Origin: JBDLSY01 sp041170585
GTDB lineage: Bacteria; Pseudomonadota; Gammaproteobacteria; Burkholderiales; Burkholderiaceae_C
Assembly: GCA_041170585.1 (NCBI GenBank)
Contig: JBEDNN010000058.1
Span: forward strand, 1-26,336
DNA length: 26,336 bases
Direction of reading: 5' to 3'
Part shown: positions 16,851 to 22,799 of the stretch, piece by piece
Position numbering within the stretch: the stretch's first letter is position 1
Layout of the letters: every line of letters starts with the position of its first letter
Program-made: the position numbers and the translations under genes
Notes under the pieces: model-generated
What the model was told of the DNA's origin: nothing
Database searches by the model: none
The model's input: the letters and a program-made list of their open reading frames with translations, nothing else

Positions 16851-18104
16851 TTACATATGGCTAATCATCACATCACCAAAGCCAGAGCAAGTGACTTGTG
16901 TCGCACCGTCCATCAGGCGTGAAAAGTCATACGTTACTTTTTTACTTAAAACAGATTTTTCCATACTGCTAATAATCAGGTCAGCTGCCTCTTTCCAACC
17001 CATATAGCGCAACATCATTTCGGCAGATAAAATTTGTGAACCTGGATTGACGTAATCTTTTCCTGCATATTTAGGCGCTGTACCGTGAGTCGCTTCAAAC
17101 ATAGCGATACTGTCTGATAAATTAGCCCCAGGGGCAATGCCAATCCCGCCGACTTGGGCAGCCAAAGCATCACTAATATAATCACCGTTTAGGTTTAAAG
17201 TAGCGATGACATCATATTCGGCTGGACGCAGTAAAATTTGTTGTAAAAACGCATCGGCGATGACATCTTTAATGATAATTTCACGCCCTGTTTTAGGATT
17301 AGTAAATTTACACCATGGACCACCATCAATCAGTTCAGCACCAAACTCTTTTTGTGCCAGTGCATAAGACCAATCACGAAAGCCGCCTTCGGTATATTTC
17401 ATGATATTGCCTTTATGCACAATCGTGCAGCTTTTCTTATCATTATCAATTGTGTATTGAATCGCTTTACGGATTAATCGCTCTGTTCCTTCACGTGATA
17501 CGGGTTTAATACCAATCCCTGAACTTTCAGGAAAACGGATTTTTGTAACACCCATTTCTTCAGTTAAGAATTTAATCATTTTTTTAACTTCAGCCGAGCC
17601 TTCAGCGTATTCAATACCTGCATAAATATCTTCGCTATTTTCACGAAAGATAACCATATTGATTTTTTCAGGCTGCTTCACAGGTGACGGTACACCTTTA
17701 AAATATTGTACGGGACGTAAGCACACATATAAATCTAACTCTTGTCGTAAAGCAACATTTAAACTTCGAATGCCTCCGCCTACAGGGGTAGTTAATGGGC
17801 CTTTAATAGAAACAACATAGTCTTTAACTATTTCTAAGGTTTCTTTAGGCAACCATACATCAGGGCCATAAACACGGGTTGATTTTTCTCCCGCATAAAT
17901 TTCCATCCAGTGAATTTTTCTAGCACCTTCATACGCTTTAGCCACAGCAGCATCAACGACTTTAATCATAACAGGGGTAATATCTATGCCCGTGCCATCA
18001 CCTTCAATAAAGGGGATAATTGGATTGTTTGGCACTATCAATTGATGGTTAGTATCAAAGCTAATTTTTGCGCCGCCTGCAGGAATAGTAACGTGTTGGT
18101 ACAT
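16851..18104 (-). CDS. icd: Isocitrate dehydrogenase, NADP-dependent
   Basis: TCA-cycle enzyme that decarboxylates isocitrate to 2-oxoglutarate. The 417-residue product matches the E. coli-type homodimeric family. It has IEGDGTGIDITPVM near the N-terminus, the phosphorylation-loop type RSLNVALRQELDLYVCLRP, ENSEDIYAGIEY, the signature NLNGDYISDALAAQVGGIG and HGTAPKYAGKDYVNPGS. The Lys-Tyr in APKYAG is at the position that selects NADP in E. coli Icd. The ATG at 18104 lacks a visible Shine-Dalgarno sequence. A promoter is predicted at 18229-18256, so the 11-bp tandem array at 18161-18202 would lie in the 5' untranslated leader. Confidence 0.97.
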   Translation of the reverse strand: MYQHVTIPAGGAKISFDTNHQLIVPNNPIIPFIEGDGTGIDITPVMIKVVDAAVAKAYEGARKIHWMEIYAGEKSTRVYGPDVWLPKETLEIVKDYVVSIKGPLTTPVGGGIRSLNVALRQELDLYVCLRPVQYFKGVPSPVKQPEKINMVIFRENSEDIYAGIEYAEGSAEVKKMIKFLTEEMGVTKIRFPESSGIGIKPVSREGTERLIRKAIQYTIDNDKKSCTIVHKGNIMKYTEGGFRDWSYALAQKEFGAELIDGGPWCKFTNPKTGREIIIKDVIADAFLQQILLRPAEYDVIATLNLNGDYISDALAAQVGGIGIAPGANLSDSIAMFEATHGTAPKYAGKDYVNPGSQILSAEMMLRYMGWKEAADLIISSMEKSVLSKKVTYDFSRLMDGATQVTCSGFGDVMISHM

Positions 18105-18160
18105 AATAAAGGTAGTTAAAGGGTTAAATTAATATAAAGTAAATAGGTAGATGAATAGGT

Positions 18161-18202
18161 AAGTAAATAGTAAGTAAATAGTAAGTAAATAGTAAGTAAA
18201 TA
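18161..18202. repeat. 11-bp tandem array in the icd leader
   Basis: AAGTAAATAGT occurs three times exactly (18161-18171, 18172-18182, 18183-18193), followed by a partial fourth copy. It lies between the predicted icd promoter and the icd start codon. Confidence 0.93.
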
Positions 18203-18228
18203 AGTGAATAAATAAATAAGTAAATTTT

Positions 18229-18256
18229 ATTTTAAACAAAAGTCATACTATGTCAA
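18229..18256 (-). promoter_or_regulatory. Predicted sigma70-type promoter of icd
   Basis: On the minus strand, a perfect TTGACA (18256-18251) is followed by a 16-base spacer and TAAAAT (18234-18229), one mismatch from TATAAT. It lies directly after the stop of the upstream small-protein gene. Transcription would start near 18222, giving a leader of about 115 bases. Confidence 0.65.
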
Positions 18257-18263
18257 TAAATAA

Positions 18264-18629
18264 TTAAATTTTACGAGAAGGCAATGATTTTAAACTAGCA
18301 ATAAAAGCGGTATTGTCCATAGTCGCTAATACTTGAATCCCTGCGCGTATTAAGTCACTTTTTTTCACAGGTGTTTGTAATTCTAAGGCACGTTGTTTTA
18401 AAGTATTTAACACTACACGTTCTGATGTGGGTATCGTAAAACTATCACGTACCAATTTTATTTTTTTAGGGGCTTTAATTTTTACTGGCACAACCGTGCT
18501 TGTTTTTACAGTCGCTACGGCAGTTGTTTTTTCAGGCACTGGCTTAACTTTTTTTGCATTGGGTAATTTTGCTGTAGAGGCTTGTATCAGTTTGTTTGTG
18601 GCATTTTTTGTTTTAGTAGCGGTAGTCAT
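18264..18629 (-). CDS. Small basic protein with Lys/Ala/Thr/Pro-rich tail and conserved C-terminal domain
   Basis: A 121-residue protein from the ATG at 18629, chosen because AAAGGA lies 5-10 bases upstream; a longer frame to 18710 has no such support. Residues 1-65 are a low-complexity tail rich in Lys, Ala, Thr, Val and Pro, resembling histone H1-like tails. Residues 66-121 (KIKLVRDSFTIPTSERVVL... KKSDLIRAGIQVLATM) have a strand followed by two predicted helices, consistent with a ribbon-helix-helix-like DNA-binding unit. I recall similar C-terminal blocks in uncharacterised small proteins of Beta- and Gammaproteobacteria, but no function is established to my knowledge. A nucleoid-associated role is inferred from charge and fold guess only. 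It lies upstream of icd on the same strand. Confidence 0.8.
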   Translation of the reverse strand: MTTATKTKNATNKLIQASTAKLPNAKKVKPVPEKTTAVATVKTSTVVPVKIKAPKKIKLVRDSFTIPTSERVVLNTLKQRALELQTPVKKSDLIRAGIQVLATMDNTAFIASLKSLPSRKI

Positions 18630-18713
18630 AAAATCCTTTGGATTGTAAAGTAAGGCATCAATAAAGTACCAATAAAGTATTAAATAAAGTATTAATATAT
18701 ATTTAAACAAAAA

Positions 18714-18743
18714 GCATTAATAAAGCATTAATAAAGCATTAAA
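18714..18743. repeat. 11-bp tandem repeat upstream of the small basic protein gene
   Basis: GCATTAATAAA is repeated at 18714-18724 and 18725-18735, with a partial third copy to about 18743. Related AATAAAGTAT-type units surround it (18660-18770), so most of the 185-bp gap is repeat-derived. Confidence 0.85.
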
Positions 18744-18814
18744 AACATTAATAAAGTATCAATATATACTTAAATAATAGTATCAGTGATTTTAACTGAA
18801 TTGTTTTGAGTAAA

Positions 18815-20389
18815 CTAAATAATGGCTTCTAAATAAAGTGGGTGAACAGTTTTTGCCCACGCTTCACTTTCTTGCTCTAATAAGAAAATAGTTTGTGGCA
18901 AAGTTTGATTCCATTGTATGGGATACAAGAGCTTAAAAAATAATTTTTGAGGGCTTTGATATTCAAGCACTAATACAATATCTGTTAATGTATTGGCTGA
19001 TACATCAGTTCTAGCATGACATAAAATAACAGCCAAACGCAGACACATTAATTGCATTAAAAACGCAGGTCGTTCCAAATCTAGGGCTATTTTTTTAAGT
19101 TTTCCACGATGCCCCAGTACCAAAAGACTCAATCGGTGAAGTTCATGAATGGCAAATCCCGGAGCGTCTACGTGGTCTAAAATATAAGCCCCATGTTTGT
19201 GGTAGTTGTCATGTGAAATTAAGCAGCCCATTTCATGTAGTTGAGCCGCCCACACCAGCTTTTTTATTAATGGTGCAGTATCAACCGCTTGTTTTTCTAA
19301 ATAATGGGCTGCTGGTTTAAATAAAAGTTGGGCGACAGAGCTGACTCTACTGGCATGCTGGGTATCTACTTGATAATTAATAGCCAAACGATTAACCGTT
19401 GCCAAGCGTATATCACGGCTTAAATCACTGCGGTTAACCAAATCATATAAAGCACCATGCCGTAAAGCACCTTGTGCTGCTACCATATATTCAATGTCAA
19501 GCAAGTCAAATATAGCCAATAAAATAACTAAGCCACCTGCAATAACTAATCTTCTATCGTCTTTTAAACCTTCAAATTTTATATGATCAACGTGTTTAAA
19601 TTTTAATAGTACTGACTGTAATTTGAGCAAACCCGCCCGTGTAATAATGCCATCGCCTATATCTGTAATAGTTAGTTTTAAGCGGTCAATATTGTCTTTA
19701 TCAAACTGTTCATAGTTTAAAATACTGGCTACTGTACCGACTGTGCCTGATGAACCGTAAGCAATATCCCAATGTAAACGACCAAATAGACTCGTTGTTT
19801 CATCTAAAATCGCTAACGCAGCTACACGGGCTTTTTGAAAAGTTGCCTCTGTTAATTGACCATCAGTAAAATAACGCTGACTCCATGCAGAACTGCCTAA
19901 ATGGTAAGATTGCATCACTTTAGCATTAAAGCTTTGACCTAAAATAAACTCGGTTGAACGCCCACCAATGTCAATCACTAAACGTTTTTCATCTGATTGT
20001 GGCAGGTTGTGTGCAACGCCTTGGTAAATTAAACGTGCTTCTTCATAGCCTGATACAACATCAATCGGAAAACCTAATATAGTTTGCGCACGGCTTAAAA
20101 ATACTTCACGGTTACTGGCTTCACGTAAAGTTTGTGTAGCGACTGCACGTACTTGGGCGTGTTTAAAGTCTGCTAAACGTTCGGCAAACCGTGCCAAACA
20201 ATCCCAGCCACGTTGCATTGCGGCATCACTTAATAAATTATTATCGTCTAAACCCGCACCTTGATGAACGGCTTCTTTATAGTACTCTTGCTTATAAATA
20301 ATTCCATTGTCATAAGAACCAATTTCAAGACGAAAACTATTAGACCCTAAATCTAGGGCAGCTAAACGTGTACCTGTATTAAGTGTCAT
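18815..20389 (-). CDS. ppx: Exopolyphosphatase / pppGpp phosphohydrolase family (Ppx/GppA)
   Basis: Removes terminal phosphates from polyphosphate, and/or converts pppGpp to ppGpp; the two activities cannot be separated by sequence alone. The actin-like ASKHA fold is shown by phosphate-binding loop 1, DLGSNSFRLEIG (13-24), and loop 2, DIGGRSTEFILG (about 140-151). The latter has Arg where many members have a third Gly. GSSGTVGTVASI lies further on, with a C-terminal HD-like region (LVWAAQLHEMGCLISH... GHRGKLKKI). The 524-residue length suits the two-part family. No ppk lies nearby. The flanking gaps both contain tandem repeats. Confidence 0.93.
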   Translation of the reverse strand: MTLNTGTRLAALDLGSNSFRLEIGSYDNGIIYKQEYYKEAVHQGAGLDDNNLLSDAAMQRGWDCLARFAERLADFKHAQVRAVATQTLREASNREVFLSRAQTILGFPIDVVSGYEEARLIYQGVAHNLPQSDEKRLVIDIGGRSTEFILGQSFNAKVMQSYHLGSSAWSQRYFTDGQLTEATFQKARVAALAILDETTSLFGRLHWDIAYGSSGTVGTVASILNYEQFDKDNIDRLKLTITDIGDGIITRAGLLKLQSVLLKFKHVDHIKFEGLKDDRRLVIAGGLVILLAIFDLLDIEYMVAAQGALRHGALYDLVNRSDLSRDIRLATVNRLAINYQVDTQHASRVSSVAQLLFKPAAHYLEKQAVDTAPLIKKLVWAAQLHEMGCLISHDNYHKHGAYILDHVDAPGFAIHELHRLSLLVLGHRGKLKKIALDLERPAFLMQLMCLRLAVILCHARTDVSANTLTDIVLVLEYQSPQKLFFKLLYPIQWNQTLPQTIFLLEQESEAWAKTVHPLYLEAII

Positions 20390-20417
20390 AACTGTCTCAA
20401 TGTTAAAAAATATACAT

Positions 20418-20443
20418 TAAAAATATAAGCTAAAAATATAAGC
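20418..20443. repeat. 13-bp tandem duplication upstream of ppx
   Basis: TAAAAATATAAGC is repeated exactly at 20418-20430 and 20431-20443, in the ppx 5' region. Confidence 0.9.
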
Positions 20444-20490
20444 TATATTTTACTAAATTCAAATAAATTCAATTCAAAGTAAATTCAAGT

Positions 20491-20530
20491 AAAACCAAGC
20501 ACAACCAAATAAAACCAAATAAAACCAAAA
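20491..20530. repeat. 10-bp tandem array downstream of mltA
   Basis: About four units of AAAACCAAAT run from 20491 to 20530: two with changes, one exact, one with a final base change. They end seven bases from the mltA stop. Confidence 0.85.
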
Positions 20531-20536
20531 AACAAT

Positions 20537-21667
20537 TTACGGTTTAGGACTTAATAACCATACTTTAGCAGTACTTTTTTGCCCACTGGCTAATTTTCCA
20601 GCTACCTCACCTGTCCCCGTGTAAATATCAATTCTTGACGGGCCTTTAATTGCCCCACCCGTGTCTTGTGCCAACATCAGTTGTGATAAAGTCCCCTTTA
20701 TTGTTTGAGTTTCTAACCAAATAATAGATCCTAACGGAATATAAGTTGTATCAACTGCAACACTTCGCATAGGGGTTAAAGAAACGCCCAACGCACCGAT
20801 TGGGCCTTGTTGATGAGGAATATTGACTACTTTAAAAAATACAAAACTAGGATTGGTATTCAATACGGTCTGTACTGTTTTATCAGGTTGATTTTTAGCC
20901 CACTCTTTAATACGGTCCATGCTGGCTTGATGGGCTTTAAATACACCTTGTGCAATTAAAGTAGTAGCAATAGATTGGTACGGCTGGTTATTTTTTGCAG
21001 CAAATCCTAATCTAATGATTGAACCATCTTGTAGTTTTAACCGTACTGAACCTTGTATTTGTGCCAAAAAAGCATCTATTGGATTGTCTAGGTAAGCGAG
21101 TTCTTTGCCTTGTAAAACACGATGAACATTGCCGTCTACGGGCGTTAATTCGTTACGTTTCAAAGTTGTAGTAGTTAGTGGGGCAGCATACAATGGCCAT
21201 TGGTAAACACCCACTGGTTGTAGGCTGGCTGAATAAACAGGTTCAAAGTAAGCGGTTGCAATATTACGGTCAGGTGTTGTATGGTCTTTTAAAGCTACAG
21301 TTGCAATCAAGTATTTTTGTAATAAATCACGTGCTTCATCAGGGCTATTGGGTGTTAATTGAACCGCTTTACAAAAATTTTGCCACACAGGACGGTCGCC
21401 TATTTTTTGACAACTGTTTAGTAAAGCCGGCCATGCCTCTAATAAATTGTCTTGACTCCAATTGGGTAAAATACTTAATGATTGCTCAACGCTATTTGAT
21501 GGCGGTAACTTGTTTAAGTTAGGCGAAATAACAGCTGGCGTTATAGGTGTAGCCGTAGGTTTTTGATAGCTGGTACAAGCGGCTACACTGGCTAATAAAA
21601 TGGCTAATATACTTAATTTAATTTGATAAATTTGATAGACGGTATTTTTAATAGTGTGAACAATCAT
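20537..21667 (-). CDS. mltA: Membrane-bound lytic murein transglycosylase A (lipoprotein)
   Basis: Outer-membrane lipoprotein that cleaves peptidoglycan glycan strands to 1,6-anhydro-muropeptides. The N-terminal signal (hydrophobic about 18-29) ends in a lipobox VAAC with Cys31. The MltA domain includes TAYFEPVY and LQDGSIIRLGFAAKNNQPY, and the C-terminal 3D-type segment AQDTGGAIKGPSRIDIYTG contains the catalytic Asp region. From the ATG at 21667 the product is 376 residues. A longer frame starts at TTG 21676 but adds nothing conserved. A 13-bp duplication copies the start region, placing a second, out-of-frame ATG 13 bases upstream. No Shine-Dalgarno sequence is evident. Confidence 0.94.
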   Translation of the reverse strand: MIVHTIKNTVYQIYQIKLSILAILLASVAACTSYQKPTATPITPAVISPNLNKLPPSNSVEQSLSILPNWSQDNLLEAWPALLNSCQKIGDRPVWQNFCKAVQLTPNSPDEARDLLQKYLIATVALKDHTTPDRNIATAYFEPVYSASLQPVGVYQWPLYAAPLTTTTLKRNELTPVDGNVHRVLQGKELAYLDNPIDAFLAQIQGSVRLKLQDGSIIRLGFAAKNNQPYQSIATTLIAQGVFKAHQASMDRIKEWAKNQPDKTVQTVLNTNPSFVFFKVVNIPHQQGPIGALGVSLTPMRSVAVDTTYIPLGSIIWLETQTIKGTLSQLMLAQDTGGAIKGPSRIDIYTGTGEVAGKLASGQKSTAKVWLLSPKP

Positions 21668-21683
21668 ATAGAACAATCATATA
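21658..21683. repeat. 13-bp tandem duplication across the mltA start codon
   Basis: GAACAATCATATA is present twice (21658-21670 and 21671-21683). Each copy contains an ATG on the minus strand. Only the one at 21667 is in the mltA frame; the one at 21680 opens a ten-codon frame overlapping the start. Confidence 0.9.
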
Positions 21684-21713
21684 AATATAAATATAAATAG
21701 AAGTGATTAATGG

Positions 21714-21748
21714 ATTAAAAATAATTAAAAATAATTAAAAATAATTAA
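21714..21748. repeat. 10-bp A/T tandem array
   Basis: ATTAAAAATA is repeated three times (21714-21743), followed by a five-base partial copy, in the mltA upstream region. Confidence 0.85.
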
Positions 21749-21792
21749 TAATGTTTAAATTGACAGTGTCTACAATATCTACAGTATTTATA

Positions 21793-21828
21793 ATATTTGA
21801 AGTATTTGAAGTATTTGAAGTATTTGCA
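21793..21828. repeat. 9-bp tandem array, four units
   Basis: The unit GTATTTGAA occurs at 21802-21810 and 21811-21819, with one-change variants before (ATATTTGAA, 21793) and after (GTATTTGCAA). With the neighbouring array it fills much of the 243 bp between mltA and the small membrane protein gene. Confidence 0.88.
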
Positions 21829-21910
21829 AACTAAAATAAACAAGGCTTATTATTTAAAATTTAAAAAAAATTAAAAAAAATTAAAATAATGGTGCTTATT
21901 AGGAGTATTT

Positions 21911-22054
21911 ATGTGGTTATTATTAGTTGAAATGCTATTGGCTTTATCAATTATTGTGTTTATTATGTGGTGGACTATGAAAGGTGCTGATGCAGCACAC
22001 CCTACAATTTCTAGCGACACACAAATTCGACAAAAAATAAAAAATAAAAAATAA
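21911..22054 (+). CDS. Small single-pass membrane protein, 47 residues, unrecognised
   Basis: An ATG at 21911 preceded by a strong AGGAG (21901-21905) opens a 47-codon frame ending TAA at 22054. The protein starts MWLLLVEMLLALSIIVFIMW, a single hydrophobic helix of about 20 residues. WTMKGADAAHP follows, then a basic Lys-rich tail (RQKIKNKK). In a region where most genes have poor ribosome sites, this good one supports real translation. The pattern suggests a small inner-membrane protein with a cytoplasmic or periplasmic basic tail, perhaps an accessory subunit. I do not recognise a family. It stands alone on its strand between mltA and apaG, in A+T-rich sequence. Confidence 0.65.
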   Translation: MWLLLVEMLLALSIIVFIMWWTMKGADAAHPTISSDTQIRQKIKNKK

Positions 22055-22172
22055 AAAACAAATATATAAATATATAGTAAAACTGTAGTATAAAAACTAT
22101 AGTAAAAACGAAGTAACTAAACAGCTATTACGGCAAATATAACAGTTAATCTTTAACTATAAGTCCTTAATT

Positions 22173-22586
22173 TTAAGATTTGGGAACAAATAACTCAAAA
22201 GGTAAAACAGCGACATCAAACCGTTCGCCGTCTTCAGCAACACAAAAAAAACTACCACGCATACTGCCGCTTGGCGTATTCAATGGGCAAGCACTGGTGT
22301 ACTCAAAGCCTTGACCCGGTTGTAAAAAGGGCTGCCGTCCAACGATACCTAAACCATTGACTTCTTCAATGATACCTGTGGCATTTTTAATCACCCAGTA
22401 ACGGCTAATGATTTGGGCTGCTATTTGTCCGATATTAGTAATTCTGACATGGTAAGCAAATACAAAAATATCCTCTTTAGGATTTGATCGTTCAATCAGA
22501 TATTCTGGCTGCACGTCGATGTGCATAGCATAAGCAGTTGCTTTTGGAATACCAGGAATACCAAGTGGTGTATGTAAGTTAGGCAT
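22173..22586 (-). CDS. apaG: ApaG domain protein (Co2+/Mg2+ efflux protein ApaG)
   Basis: Small immunoglobulin-like (fibronectin III fold) protein, historically linked to cobalt resistance and magnesium efflux; its biochemical role is unclear. The 137-residue form from the ATG at 22586 shows the family run VFAYHVRITNIGQIAAQI, the pyrophosphate-type loop GLGIVGRQPFLQPGQGFEYTS and SGSMRGSF. The frame can be opened at a TTG (22601), adding five residues without conservation. The usual length is about 125, and the extra residues are N-terminal. It diverges from rep, with a parS site in the gap. Confidence 0.94.
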   Translation of the reverse strand: MPNLHTPLGIPGIPKATAYAMHIDVQPEYLIERSNPKEDIFVFAYHVRITNIGQIAAQIISRYWVIKNATGIIEEVNGLGIVGRQPFLQPGQGFEYTSACPLNTPSGSMRGSFFCVAEDGERFDVAVLPFELFVPKS

Positions 22587-22656
22587 AAAATGGCAGCTCA
22601 AGTGTAAGAAAAAATTATTGTACTAATAACTATCGTAACTGATTTAAATATATATT

Positions 22657-22672
22657 TGTTTCACGTGAAACA
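22657..22672. promoter_or_regulatory. parS centromere site (ParB binding)
   Basis: TGTTTCACGTGAAACA is a perfect 16-bp palindrome and matches exactly the widely conserved bacterial parS consensus. The symmetry extends one base on each side (22656-22673). It lies between the divergent apaG and rep genes, about 16.5 kb from oriC. That is a normal distance for an origin-proximal centromere. It predicts chromosomal parA and parB, which are not in this window. Confidence 0.95.
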
Positions 22673-22715
22673 ATTGTAATTTCGCTAAAATATTTTATTT
22701 TTATAGGCTAATTAA

Positions 22716-22764
22716 ATTATTTATTATTTATTATTTATTATTTATTATTTATTATTATTTATTA
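22716..22764. repeat. 7-bp ATTATTT tandem array upstream of rep
   Basis: About seven units of TTATTTA/ATTATTT run from 22716 to 22764, with one shortened unit. The array ends just before the possible promoter of rep. Confidence 0.85.
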
Positions 22765-22766
22765 GT

Positions 22767-22794
22767 TTGTTAGTCTTAACTGTGTGAGTATAAA
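22767..22794 (+). promoter_or_regulatory. Possible promoter of rep
   Basis: TTGTTA (22767-22772), a 16-base spacer and TATAAA (22789-22794) lie directly before the TTG start at 22800. If used, the transcript would start at or near the start codon, giving little or no leader. Weak evidence: the -35 box has two mismatches. Confidence 0.35.
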
Positions 22795-22799
22795 TTAAA

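Noticed and set aside
18427..18648. Hydrophobic 73-codon plus-strand frame
   Set aside because: Reverse reading of the Lys/Ala/Thr-rich tail of the small basic protein; hydrophobicity is a codon-complement effect.
21178..21522. 114-codon plus-strand frame
   Set aside because: Antisense to mltA, which has full family motifs; no ribosome site or family resemblance.
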